In this document: positions 9,197-17,454 of the stretch, one piece after another
How positions within the stretch are numbered: position 1 is the stretch's first letter
How the letters are laid out: each line of letters begins with the position of its first letter
DNA from: Paenibacillus sediminis
Lineage (GTDB): Bacteria; Bacillota; Bacilli; Paenibacillales; Paenibacillaceae
Direction of reading: 5' to 3'
Assembly (NCBI RefSeq): GCF_017873765.1
Contig: NZ_JAGGKP010000009.1
Span: 19,054 to 83,053 of the forward strand
Length of the DNA stretch: 64,000 nucleotides
The notes under the pieces: generated by a model
Database searches by the model: none
What the model saw: the letters and a program-made list of their open reading frames with translations, nothing else
Told to the model about the DNA's origin: nothing
Made by a program: the position numbers and the translations under genes

Positions 9197-9838
9197 TTAT
9201 AAACCAATCGGTGGTAAACTTCCGTAATCTTTACCCTGTTGTTTAATCTTATGCGCTGTTTCCAACATTTGCAACTGTAATTTCTCAACTTCTAACCTTT
9301 TAGACCACTTTTTGTACAGTGAAACGAGATTTTTATAAGGAATTCCTTGAGCTCTTAGTATTGATATCCAAAGATGATTGGATTTAACGAAGTCACAGAA
9401 AACCATTGCAGAGGGAGTGTAGAGCAAATCTTCATCTGTAATTCTACTCTCAATAACAGCGCTATAGAACTCCAACTGATTTAGTATAGTGACAATCCCA
9501 AGTCTTTGTTTCACAATACTATCAGCAATCATTTCTTTTGAAAGATGATCTGGATTAATTTTGAAATCCTCATTAAATAGATGGTTGTCATCAGCAGGAT
9601 CCTTAATCTCTTCTTTCAATTTTTGCTCATATTCAGAGGTGGATGTTATTATTTCTTTCTCGAAGTAAGCTAGATACTCCATACTCTTCTCAGCGGCGGA
9701 TCGCCTATTTCTGTCATTCAAGTCTTTTTTTAAAAGTTTTACCTGATATATTCCCTGAAACAAGCCACCAATCAACACAATACTCGCAATATTGCTGAGT
9801 ATTTGAAAAATATCCTTTGTAAGTGTCCAACCTTGCAA
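9197..9838 (-). CDS. Membrane-anchored protein, DUF4760-like, unknown function
   Basis: 213 residues. One N-terminal hydrophobic segment (ILSNIASIVLIGGLFQGIYQ) is followed by a long charged, helical cytoplasmic region with coiled-coil character (RNRRSAAEKSMEYLAYFEKE). This shape resembles DUF4760-type proteins often seen on mobile islands, but I am not certain of the family. Starts at TTG 9838 behind GGAGGGGG. Base composition is more A+T-rich than the surrounding genes and it sits between diverged repeats and gene remnants, so it may be acquired. Forms a two-gene unit with the 43-residue protein downstream. Confidence 0.6.
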   Translation of the reverse strand: MQGWTLTKDIFQILSNIASIVLIGGLFQGIYQVKLLKKDLNDRNRRSAAEKSMEYLAYFEKEIITSTSEYEQKLKEEIKDPADDNHLFNEDFKINPDHLSKEMIADSIVKQRLGIVTILNQLEFYSAVIESRITDEDLLYTPSAMVFCDFVKSNHLWISILRAQGIPYKNLVSLYKKWSKRLEVEKLQLQMLETAHKIKQQGKDYGSLPPIGL

Positions 9839-10034
9839 TATGTCCCCCTCCTTAATACCATTTTATTCGACATTAAGAAGGATTTCCCTGCTTCAAGCAA
9901 CACTGCTTGCTACAGAACTGTTTCGAACTGGTCCTCACACTTGTCTTTGCATATTACTTGGGGGCTGTTATTAGGTTCTATATTGGTTTTTACACAGTTC
10001 TGTATCCAGTAAAGGAAGTGGAAAGTAGAACCGA

Positions 10035-10172
10035 GTTCGCGGAATACTTCTTCACCCATTTTATGAAGAATATGAGCGGGAAAATCATTTAGATCCATTC
10101 TGGTGTAATACAATCCCTGATTCTATAACTTTGACACGCTTTAAACTTAGTAAGTTTTTATCAAAATTATAA
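10035..10172 (+). pseudogene. Possible gene remnant (C-terminal stub)
   Basis: The frame from 10035 to a TAA at 10172 reads HPFYEEYERENHLDPFW and then ITLTRFKLSKFLSKL, which looks like true protein rather than chance, but it has no start and the frame is closed by a stop just upstream. Upstream frames (9907-10092) are hydrophobic and could be the frameshifted front. Not identified. The rest of 9842-10216 holds nothing I can name. Confidence 0.3.
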
Positions 10173-10215
10173 TGTTGACGCCTTAAATCCGGATCAATTG
10201 AACATGCTTGATGAT

Positions 10216-10274
10216 CATCATTATGAAGTTCTCCATGGGATCTCAGTCTTTTCTTTTGATTTCCTTAGTCGATA
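10216..10274. repeat. Diverged direct repeat, copy 2
   Basis: Partner of 8863-8918. The short frame from ATG 10223 reads MKFSMGSQ and continues to a stop at the end of the repeat. It ends immediately before the terminator of the 10317-10508 gene. Confidence 0.5.
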
Positions 10275-10277
10275 TAT

Positions 10278-10312
10278 AAAAAACTGACCAACGATCAGTT
10301 GGTCAGTTTTTT
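10278..10312 (-). terminator. Intrinsic terminator
   Basis: AACTGACCAAC and GTTGGTCAGTT arms around a five-base loop, with A/T runs on both sides. It sits directly after the stop of the leftward 63-residue gene and could also stop rightward transcripts. Confidence 0.85.
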
Positions 10313-10316
10313 ATCT

Positions 10317-10508
10317 TTATCTTTTGGACTTCTGGGTTCCAGGCAGAAATGCCTTCAGCGCAGCGAGAATACCAGTTTCAACAAGCGCCGCGGAAAGTGC
10401 TACTAAGAGCCAATTCGGAGTGCCCATGGAGTAATAAAATATTCCATGAACAATTAACAAAATCGCAAATGCCCAAATCAAGTTGATCCGTTTGATCCAA
10501 TCGAACAT
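10317..10508 (-). CDS. Small two-helix membrane protein
   Basis: 63 residues from ATG 10508, 6 to 7 bases after GGAG. Two hydrophobic helices (LIWAFAILLIVHGIFYYSM and LLVALSAALVETGILAAL) and a basic C-terminal end (PGTQKSKR). Short, conserved-looking and with its own terminator, but no function can be assigned. The GTG 12 bases upstream is less likely because it overlaps the ribosome site. Confidence 0.7.
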   Translation of the reverse strand: MFDWIKRINLIWAFAILLIVHGIFYYSMGTPNWLLVALSAALVETGILAALKAFLPGTQKSKR

Positions 10509-10589
10509 TTCGGTCTCCACCTTTTTCTAATCAATTTATGATTAGAATTATTTACAGAAACCGGTAAGGTTATTCTATGGCATCCGGAA

Positions 10590-11612
10590 TTATGAGATGC
10601 TTTTATGCCAACGTTGTAACAAATTCATCTCTTTACTTGGCTGCATTCCTGCCTTACGTTCGATATCCAAAGGTCGGCTAAGCTCCCAATCTAGAGTATC
10701 ACGAATGGTGTGAGAAAGTGGGCGGAATGTTAAACCGTTATCGATCGCTTTTTGAATATTTACCGATAGAAATCCAGGTTCATTCAAATGATCTGGAATC
10801 CACAAAGGCATCTCTGACCAAAATGCGACCTCATGACCAGTAAGAAAATCTTCACTCACCCAGGTCAACCTAGCATCACTTTGAAGAGCTGATTTACATG
10901 TCTCTAGCAAATCACCCATAGTTAATTCATTGTCCGGTCCAGTTGCATTGAATACCCCTGTTTTCTTATTCTCTATCATTCGAATTAACCACTCTGATAG
11001 ATCTCTAACATCAATGAATTGAATTTGTTTATTTGGATTGCCAGGAGTAAGTACTTCCCCCCCTTTTGCCACCCTTTGCACCCAATAAGAAAAACGATCA
11101 GAATAATCGTTCGGACCCACTATTAGACCTGCGCGAATGGATAATGTCTTATTTGGCATTACTTCTTCAGCGGCCTGCTCGCACAAATATTTTAAAGGAC
11201 CATAATATTCATTATAGATCGGACCAGCTGTTCCTTTTGTTATTTCTTCCGCCTTTTCCTTAGACATCGGGATAACCGGATGATTCTCATCAATTCCTAT
11301 TTTTGATAAATCCGCATATACAGAAACGCTCGAAATGAACGTATAATGCTGGGACGCGCCAGACAGAATCTCTGTCGTTTCTCTGACTGCCCGCGGCACA
11401 AAGCCGCACGTATCAATGACTGCATCCCACTCCCTTCCTTTAAGCGCCTCTAAATTACCGTTTCGGTCACCAATTAAATTCTCAATATTTGGGAACAGAC
11501 TAGGGTTTTCTCTTCCACGATTGAAAAGGGTAACCTCATGCCCGAGTTCTTGAGCAGCTTCAACCAAATAACGCCCTAGAAATCTTTTCCCTCCAAGAAT
11601 CAATAATTTCAT
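10590..11612 (-). CDS. NAD-dependent epimerase/dehydratase family protein
   Basis: 340-residue extended short-chain dehydrogenase. The N terminus MKLLILGGKRFLGRYLVEAA holds the variant Rossmann loop GGxxFLG. The usual YxxxK pair may be the YYGPLKYLCE stretch around residue 140. Resembles the mRNA-binding/isoflavone-reductase-like epimerases of Bacillales rather than a UDP-sugar epimerase of known substrate. ATG at 11612 follows GGGAGG. Stands alone and leftward; substrate unknown. Confidence 0.82.
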   Translation of the reverse strand: MKLLILGGKRFLGRYLVEAAQELGHEVTLFNRGRENPSLFPNIENLIGDRNGNLEALKGREWDAVIDTCGFVPRAVRETTEILSGASQHYTFISSVSVYADLSKIGIDENHPVIPMSKEKAEEITKGTAGPIYNEYYGPLKYLCEQAAEEVMPNKTLSIRAGLIVGPNDYSDRFSYWVQRVAKGGEVLTPGNPNKQIQFIDVRDLSEWLIRMIENKKTGVFNATGPDNELTMGDLLETCKSALQSDARLTWVSEDFLTGHEVAFWSEMPLWIPDHLNEPGFLSVNIQKAIDNGLTFRPLSHTIRDTLDWELSRPLDIERKAGMQPSKEMNLLQRWHKSIS

Positions 11613-11686
11613 TACAGCCTCCCTATAGGTCAGACATTTCCTACTTATGGTATTCGATTCAAATCATTCCCTTCCTCTAACAACAC

Positions 11687-11731
11687 AAAAAGAGGCATAC
11701 TACAATGGAATAAACCATTGCAATATACCTC
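11687..11731 (-). terminator. Intrinsic terminator of the Bcp gene
   Basis: Seventeen-base arms 11692-11708 and 11715-11731 pair with three G-U or mismatch positions, followed on the minus strand by TTTTTG. Lies 16 bases past the bcp stop. Confidence 0.75.
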
Positions 11732-11747
11732 GTCTTCTAATGATTTC

Positions 11748-12206
11748 TTATAATGCAGAGAGCACTTCTTCGGTATGCCCTTTCACCCGAACACCGCGCC
11801 ATTCCTTGAGAAGCTTACCTTCCTCATCGATCAGAAATGTAGACCGAACAATGCCATAATACTCACGCCCGTACATCTTTTTCAGTTGCCATACCCCAAA
11901 CAGTTCGGCCACCTTGTGATCCTCATCTGAAAGAAGTGGAAACGGCAAGCCGTGCTTTTGAATAAATTTCTCATGCGATTTCAGACTGTCCGGACTAATG
12001 CCGAGAACGACTGCACCACGCTTGGTAAACAAATCATATCTATCTCGAAAATCACATGCTTCATTCGTGCAGCTTGGCGTACTGTCTTTCGGATAAAAGT
12101 AAAGAACTACTTTGCGGCCTTTAAACTGGCTAAGCGACACTTCTCCGCCACCCGAAGAAGGCAATGTAAAATCAGGGACAGGTTGTCCGATTTGAACGTG
12201 TTCCAT
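11748..12206 (-). CDS. bcp: Thioredoxin-dependent thiol peroxidase
   Basis: 152-residue AhpC/TSA-fold peroxiredoxin of the Bcp/PrxQ class. Peroxidatic Cys lies in TPSCTNEACDFRD, with the resolving Cys five residues later, the usual Bcp spacing. The common TPGCT is TPSCT here. Reduces hydrogen and organic peroxides with thioredoxin in the cytoplasm. Start at ATG 12206 after GGAG with 9-base spacing; the TTG at 12209 is adjacent to it. Own terminator downstream. One of several redox-defence genes in the window. Confidence 0.95.
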   Translation of the reverse strand: MEHVQIGQPVPDFTLPSSGGGEVSLSQFKGRKVVLYFYPKDSTPSCTNEACDFRDRYDLFTKRGAVVLGISPDSLKSHEKFIQKHGLPFPLLSDEDHKVAELFGVWQLKKMYGREYYGIVRSTFLIDEEGKLLKEWRGVRVKGHTEEVLSAL

Positions 12207-12248
12207 CAATATCAGCTCCTTGATAAACGTTGTCTTGTGCGAACGATT

Positions 12249-13034
12249 TTAAGACCCCGCTCCGCGGTATTTTCTCACACCCATGTTCCAGCATGTTAAG
12301 CCGACAGCAAAGATCGCGATACCCATTAGCGGCGTCACAAGCGCCATCCGGGTCATATCCTCACGCTGCAAGAAGAGCGAAGCCGGATATACGCCTACGA
12401 AAGCAAATGGCATAATCCACGTGAGCAATATTTGAATGAACCGGTTATAAATCGTTACCGGATAACGACCATAAGCTTGCAAATTGTACATCAGCGGTAA
12501 AATGCCTGTCGGCGCGTCTGAATAGAAGGATATCGATGTCAGCGCAGTATAAATACCTGTATAAATAAGCACTGAGCTGACAACCATGATGAGTAGCGCT
12601 GGAATATGCCACCACTCGATATGAATCCCTAACTGGACCCCGCTAACGATCATAATAATGGTCCCGATAAGTGATCCCATAAGCGCCGGCGGGTCTAGAT
12701 TTTCCAACAAGATTTGAAACAGACTGTGTGCCGGACGAGTCATAATCCGGTCCATCTCGCCTTTTGTAATATATCGTTCACTAAAGCCCCACAAATTAAC
12801 AAAGCAGCTGAACAGTCCGTACGGAATCATAAAATATCCATAGACAAACACAATTTCAGACTCGCTCCATCCACCGAGACTATTCGTATGTCTGAATACG
12901 ACAAATATAAAAATCAGATTCGTAAACTGAAACATTAAGTCCGATATTACTTCTACCCAGAAATCCGCGCGGTAAGTAAGGCGTGATTTCATATAGTTCT
13001 TCATATATTCCCAAACTAATTCAATATAGTACAT
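12249..13034 (-). CDS. ABC-2 type transporter permease (COG3694 type)
   Basis: 261 residues with six predicted helices, and YFMIPYGLFSCFVNLWGF plus RYPVTIYNRFIQILLTWIMP typical of this permease family. Start ATG 13034 follows GGAGG with 9-base spacing; a longer upstream frame to 13145 runs into the previous gene and is not used. Five bases separate it from the partner permease. Third gene of an ATPase-permease-permease exporter, COG4586-4587-3694, usually of unknown substrate. Confidence 0.9.
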   Translation of the reverse strand: MYYIELVWEYMKNYMKSRLTYRADFWVEVISDLMFQFTNLIFIFVVFRHTNSLGGWSESEIVFVYGYFMIPYGLFSCFVNLWGFSERYITKGEMDRIMTRPAHSLFQILLENLDPPALMGSLIGTIIMIVSGVQLGIHIEWWHIPALLIMVVSSVLIYTGIYTALTSISFYSDAPTGILPLMYNLQAYGRYPVTIYNRFIQILLTWIMPFAFVGVYPASLFLQREDMTRMALVTPLMGIAIFAVGLTCWNMGVRKYRGAGS

Positions 13035-13039
13035 ACCCC

Positions 13040-13849
13040 TTAACCTCCTTGCACGAACAACCGAGTGCGAGCCTTGCGGTAGAGCAGCACAATCGGAATG
13101 AGCAGAATGACTAACCACAATAGCTGAATACCGAGTACGTTCCATGTCGTTGTTCCTTGAATTCGGCCTGTAAACACTGAGCTGGGCAAGTACGTAATCG
13201 CTTGAAAGGGCAGTACTTTCATTGTGCTTTGCAGCCAGAGCGGAAGGAAGCTAATCGGAATGATGAGTCCGGAAAATAGATCGACAACCGCCCGCTTCAT
13301 CCGAATCATCCCATCAATGTTCTCGACAAAGAAAGCCATCAAGCCTGTAATAATATTGAGCTGGGAATTAATAAGAAAGCTGAGAAACAGCATCACTAGA
13401 AATACAGCCCAAGACGTGCCGCTTGTCGGAAGCTTAATTGGAAATAAGAGAAGTGCAATAACCATTCCTGGGATCATAAAGAGCATAAAGCGAAACAGAC
13501 CTTCACCCAGTCCTTGCATCATCTTCACAACAACATAGTTATAAGGACGAATAAACTGAATCGCGATGCTCCCATCCCGAACATCTGCGGCAATTTCCCG
13601 ATCCAAATTGTTAAAATAAAAAGCTCTCGCCATCCAAGAAACTGCGACATAAGTAGTCATCTGAGCGACTGTAAAACCACCCAGCTGCCCCTGTCCGCCA
13701 TAAATAGCTTGCCAAGTAAAATAATAAACGCCGATATTGAGCGTATATATAGCAATACCAGAATAGTAATTAACTCTGTAAGCGAGCATCGTAAGGAACC
13801 GAATACGAATAAAGTCTAGATATGCGCTAAACATGGAGGAGACGTTCAC
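13040..13849 (-). CDS. ABC-2 type transporter permease (COG4587 type)
   Basis: 269 residues, about six helices, ending in a basic RKARTRLFVQGG. Start is GTG 13849, which has GGAGA at good spacing and overlaps the ATPase end by 23 bases; the ATG five codons later has no ribosome site of its own. Pairs with the COG3694 permease to form a heterodimeric membrane channel driven by the upstream ATPase. Confidence 0.9.
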   Translation of the reverse strand: MNVSSMFSAYLDFIRIRFLTMLAYRVNYYSGIAIYTLNIGVYYFTWQAIYGGQGQLGGFTVAQMTTYVAVSWMARAFYFNNLDREIAADVRDGSIAIQFIRPYNYVVVKMMQGLGEGLFRFMLFMIPGMVIALLLFPIKLPTSGTSWAVFLVMLFLSFLINSQLNIITGLMAFFVENIDGMIRMKRAVVDLFSGLIIPISFLPLWLQSTMKVLPFQAITYLPSSVFTGRIQGTTTWNVLGIQLLWLVILLIPIVLLYRKARTRLFVQGG

Positions 13850-14873
13850 TCGCTTTCTCCTGCTCTATACGTTCATTCGCCGAGCCCGATTGATATATTT
13901 GCCGAACGATATCATCTGTATTCGTCTCTACAATTTTAATATCTGTAATATCCGTAGACCCGACGATACGCCCAAGCACATCAGATACGTTAATTTCAAG
14001 AGGAATCCATACTTTTGCAGCTAAATCATTTTCTGGCGTCCATTCAACCGGCAGTCCTTGTGTCAGCTCCATTAGCCGTGTCAGCGAATGATTTGAACCA
14101 AATTGAAAATGCACTTCGCGGCCTCTGCTCCACCGGTTCTTAAGCTCATCAAGACTGCCGTCATAGATGATGTTACCGTCGTCAAGCATAATGACCCGAG
14201 AGCATAGTGCTTCGATATCTTGAAGATCATGCGTCGTTAACAGTATCGTCGTCCCAAATTGCTCGTTTAAAGATTTAAGAAATTGGCGAATTTCCGTCTT
14301 CACCACAATATCAAGACCAATCGTCGGCTCGTCCAAAAATAAAATTGACGGGTTGTGCAGCAAAGCGGCAACTAACTCACAGCGCATTCGCTGACCCAAG
14401 CTGAGCTTACGAACGGGGCGACTCAGCAAATCTTGCAGCCCCAGTCTTTCCACCAATTCATCAAGTCTTGCTTTAAAGTCATGTTCAGGAACCTGATATA
14501 CTTTACGCAGCAAATGAAAGGATTCAATAACACCAATATCCCACCACAGCTGGCTTCGTTGACCGAAGACAACACCGATTCCTTTCACAAATTGTTCACG
14601 TTCCTTGTATGGCACATAGCCATTTACCTTCAGATGACCTGATGTAGGGACGAGAATGCCGGTGAGCATCTTAATCGTTGTCGATTTACCGGCGCCATTT
14701 TCTCCTATATATCCGCAAATTTCCCCTCGGGGAATCTGAAACGAAATATCTTTCACTGCCGCGACTTCGGTATATTCACGCGACAATAAATCAAGGAAAG
14801 CGCCCTTAAGTCCTCCTCTGTTTTTCTGGACTTTAAAGGTCTTGCGTAAGTCTTGCACATCGATTGCTAACAT
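13827..14873 (-). CDS. ABC transporter ATP-binding protein (COG4586 type)
   Basis: 348-residue ATPase with Walker A GENGAGKSTT, signature LSLGQRMRCEL, Walker B ILFLDEPTIGLD and H-loop TTHD. The Q-loop reads VVFGQRSQLWWD, typical of this ABC-2 subfamily. A C-terminal extension of about 100 residues follows the nucleotide domain. First gene of the three-gene exporter; starts at ATG 14873 and is divergent from the LCP gene. Confidence 0.92.
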   Translation of the reverse strand: MLAIDVQDLRKTFKVQKNRGGLKGAFLDLLSREYTEVAAVKDISFQIPRGEICGYIGENGAGKSTTIKMLTGILVPTSGHLKVNGYVPYKEREQFVKGIGVVFGQRSQLWWDIGVIESFHLLRKVYQVPEHDFKARLDELVERLGLQDLLSRPVRKLSLGQRMRCELVAALLHNPSILFLDEPTIGLDIVVKTEIRQFLKSLNEQFGTTILLTTHDLQDIEALCSRVIMLDDGNIIYDGSLDELKNRWSRGREVHFQFGSNHSLTRLMELTQGLPVEWTPENDLAAKVWIPLEINVSDVLGRIVGSTDITDIKIVETNTDDIVRQIYQSGSANERIEQEKASERLLHV

Positions 14874-14893
14874 AGCTGTTCCCTTCTTGAAAA

Positions 14894-14922
14894 TTGATTG
14901 TACGACAAAAAGAAATTATAAT
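14894..14922 (+). promoter_or_regulatory. Sigma-A type promoter of the LCP gene
   Basis: TTGATT, 17 bases, TATAAT, pointing right; leaves a 5' untranslated region of about 70 bases before the ATG at 14998. Confidence 0.7.
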
Positions 14923-14997
14923 GGACAAATGTAATTGACATCAACATGAACATAACTTCGGAGCACTCATTCTTATAATAGCGAAAGGAAGAACACA

Positions 14998-15993
14998 ATG
15001 TCGAAGAAAGCTAAACTCACGATATGGTGGGGATTTGCTGCGATTCTAGTTGCAGTTATTGCCTATGCAGCCTATTACTTTGCTTCTTTATATCAAGGTA
15101 TTGAAGGGATTCAAAAGAAGGGCGAAGACTCCCCTTTCTATCAACTAAAAACGGTAGATACCAATGCGTCAGAGCCGCCGAAATGGGAAGGATCTGAACG
15201 TGTTAATATATTAATTATGGGGGTAGATCGTCGGGGACTGAAGAAAGGCGAAATTCCTAGATCAGACTCTATGATGGTCGCTTCTCTTGATCCTGTCAAA
15301 AAGAAAATGTATCTTTTCTCCATCCTTCGTGATACTTACGTAGACATTCCAGGATACGGTAAAGACCGCATTAATACAGCGATCACACATGGTCCGAACA
15401 CGGCGATGCAGGCCGCTGGCGATCTGCTTGGTTTGAAAATACAATATTATGTCTACACCGATTTCCAAGGTTTCGAAGCGCTCGTTGATGCTATAGGCGG
15501 CATTGATTTTAATGTTGAAAAAGATATGCACTATGTAAGTAAAGCCGATAACCATGAGTATGATATTGATTTGAAAAAAGGTATGCAGCACCTGGATGGC
15601 AAAACGGCGCTGCAATACGTCCGTTTCCGTCATGATGCAATGTCAGATTTCTCTCGAACGGAGAGACAACGTGAATTTCTGAAGGCAGTTGCCGATAAAA
15701 TGAAATCAACGACAAGCATTATGAATCTTCCGCAAATTTTACAGAAAGTTAGTCCTTTTATTGATACAAATATTTCAGTCAATGATATGTGGAAGCTTGC
15801 CAATGTTGCATACGGCAGCACAATGAGCGGCAGTGAACAGGTTCCACCGATGAAATTGCTCGTTGAAAGAAAGATCGGAGGCGCTTCAGTTCTAACGGTC
15901 AACGATCCGAATGATCTCAAGCGGTATGTTCAGGACATCTTTGATAAATCTGAGCCCGTGCCTGTATCAAGTGACGGCAAGACTGGTTACTGA
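14998..15993 (+). CDS. LytR-CpsA-Psr (LCP) family wall-polymer ligase
   Basis: 331 residues: short cytoplasmic start, one membrane helix (residues about 8-30), then an extracellular LCP domain. Conserved acid and arginine residues lie in IMGVDRRGLKKGEIPRSDSM, SILRDTYVDIPGYGKDRINT and LQYVRFRHDAMSDFSRTERQ, the polyprenyl-pyrophosphate binding set. LCP enzymes transfer teichoic or other anionic polymers from undecaprenyl phosphate to peptidoglycan. ATG at 14998 follows AAAGGAAG. The HemL gene follows in the same direction 70 bases on. Confidence 0.93.
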   Translation: MSKKAKLTIWWGFAAILVAVIAYAAYYFASLYQGIEGIQKKGEDSPFYQLKTVDTNASEPPKWEGSERVNILIMGVDRRGLKKGEIPRSDSMMVASLDPVKKKMYLFSILRDTYVDIPGYGKDRINTAITHGPNTAMQAAGDLLGLKIQYYVYTDFQGFEALVDAIGGIDFNVEKDMHYVSKADNHEYDIDLKKGMQHLDGKTALQYVRFRHDAMSDFSRTERQREFLKAVADKMKSTTSIMNLPQILQKVSPFIDTNISVNDMWKLANVAYGSTMSGSEQVPPMKLLVERKIGGASVLTVNDPNDLKRYVQDIFDKSEPVPVSSDGKTGY

Positions 15994-16063
15994 TGGGGCA
16001 AGTTCGGAAATCCGTATGCGACAGCTACTCACTGAACTACAATGACGAAAGGAAGTTTTACGA

Positions 16064-17380
16064 ATGAATCACACGAATTCGGAACGATTATATACAGAAG
16101 CACTGCAGCACATTGTCGGCGGCGTCAACAGCCCCTCCCGCTCATTTAAGGCGGTAGGCGGCGGGGCGCCCGTCTTTATGAAGAGAGCACAAGGCGCTTA
16201 TTTCTGGGATGTCGATGACAATAAATACATTGACTATTTAGCAGCTTACGGACCCATTATTACAGGACATGCGCATCCACACATTACGAAGGCTATTACG
16301 AAAGCAGCTGAGAACGGTACGCTCTACGGTACACCAACAGAGCTTGAAATTCAGCTGGCACGTATGCTCAAAGAAGCCATTCCTTCCATGGATAAAGTAC
16401 GCTTCGTCAATTCCGGAACAGAAGCGGTTATGACCACGATTCGTGTAGCGCGCGCTTATACAAAGCGCAACAAAATTATTAAATTTGCCGGCTGCTACCA
16501 TGGCCACTCTGATCTCGTGCTTGTTGCTGCAGGATCAGGCCCTTCTACCCTTGGTATTCCAGACAGTGCAGGTATTCCGATGAGCATTGCACATGAGGTC
16601 ATTACAGTACCGTTCAACAACCTCGAGACACTGAAAGCCGCTCTTGAGAAATGGGGCGACGACGTTGCAGCGGTTATGGTAGAACCCATCGTCGGTAACT
16701 TCGGGATGGTTATGCCTAAGGAAGGATTCCTCGAAGGCCTATGCAAGCTCGCTCACGATTACGGCGCGCTTGTCATTTATGACGAAGTCATCACTGCGTT
16801 CCGCTTCCATTATGGGTCTGCGCAGACCTTCAGCGGTCTAGCAAACCATGAAGCAATTCAACCTGATTTAACGGCACTCGGTAAAATTATTGGCGGCGGT
16901 CTGCCAATCGGCGCTTACGGCGGACGCAAACATATTATGGAGCAAGTCGCTCCGCTCGGTCCCGCTTATCAAGCAGGGACAATGGCAGGCAACCCTGCTT
17001 CGATCTCTGCAGGTATCGCTTGCTTAGAAGTATTGCAGCAACCTGGTGTATACGAAGAGATGGATAGACTGGCGGCTCTGCTCACTGAAGGCATTCAAGC
17101 ATCGGCTGACCGCCATGGCATTCCGCTTACGATTAATCGTATTCGCGGCTCGTTCTCGGCCCACTTCTGCGATCATCCCGTAACAAACTACGATGAAGCG
17201 CAGGATACAGATAGTGAAGCATTTGCAGCCTTCTTCCGCCACATGCTTAGCCAAGGCATTAACCTAGCTCCTTCTAAATATGAAGCATGGTTCATAACGA
17301 CTGCGCATACAGAGCAAGATGTAGAGCAGACGATTGCGGCTGCTGAAGAATCGTTCCGAAGAATGTCTGCAAATAAATAA
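16064..17380 (+). CDS. hemL: Glutamate-1-semialdehyde 2,1-aminomutase
   Basis: 438-residue PLP enzyme that makes 5-aminolevulinate from glutamate-1-semialdehyde in the C5 haem pathway. Visible are the substrate loop [54 protein letters not shown] and the Schiff-base Lys in [19 protein letters not shown]. The RFHYG reading of the usual FR motif matches GsaB-type Bacillus paralogues, so this may be the second, gsaB-like copy rather than the one in the hem operon. Ribosome site AAAGGAAG. Ends at a bidirectional terminator. Confidence 0.95.
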   Translation: MNHTNSERLYTEALQHIVGGVNSPSRSFKAVGGGAPVFMKRAQGAYFWDVDDNKYIDYLAAYGPIITGHAHPHITKAITKAAENGTLYGTPTELEIQLARMLKEAIPSMDKVRFVNSGTEAVMTTIRVARAYTKRNKIIKFAGCYHGHSDLVLVAAGSGPSTLGIPDSAGIPMSIAHEVITVPFNNLETLKAALEKWGDDVAAVMVEPIVGNFGMVMPKEGFLEGLCKLAHDYGALVIYDEVITAFRFHYGSAQTFSGLANHEAIQPDLTALGKIIGGGLPIGAYGGRKHIMEQVAPLGPAYQAGTMAGNPASISAGIACLEVLQQPGVYEEMDRLAALLTEGIQASADRHGIPLTINRIRGSFSAHFCDHPVTNYDEAQDTDSEAFAAFFRHMLSQGINLAPSKYEAWFITTAHTEQDVEQTIAAAEESFRRMSANK

Positions 17381-17393
17381 TCTATATACATTC

Positions 17394-17441
17394 AAAAACC
17401 ACTCCGATTTACGCCTGTTCGGCAATTGGAGTGGTTTTTTT
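17394..17441. terminator. Bidirectional terminator between hemL and the GDSL gene
   Basis: AAAAACCACTCC and GGAGTGGTTTTTTT arms about 22 bases apart, with T runs in both orientations. Confidence 0.88.
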
Positions 17442-17454
17442 AGCTGATCACAAC

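Noticed and set aside
9907..10113. Overlapping open frames on both strands (61 and 67 codons)
   Set aside because: No ribosome site for either; treated as part of a decayed region.
13514..13819. 101-codon frame antisense to the ABC permease
   Set aside because: Shadow of the hydrophobic permease; no start signal.
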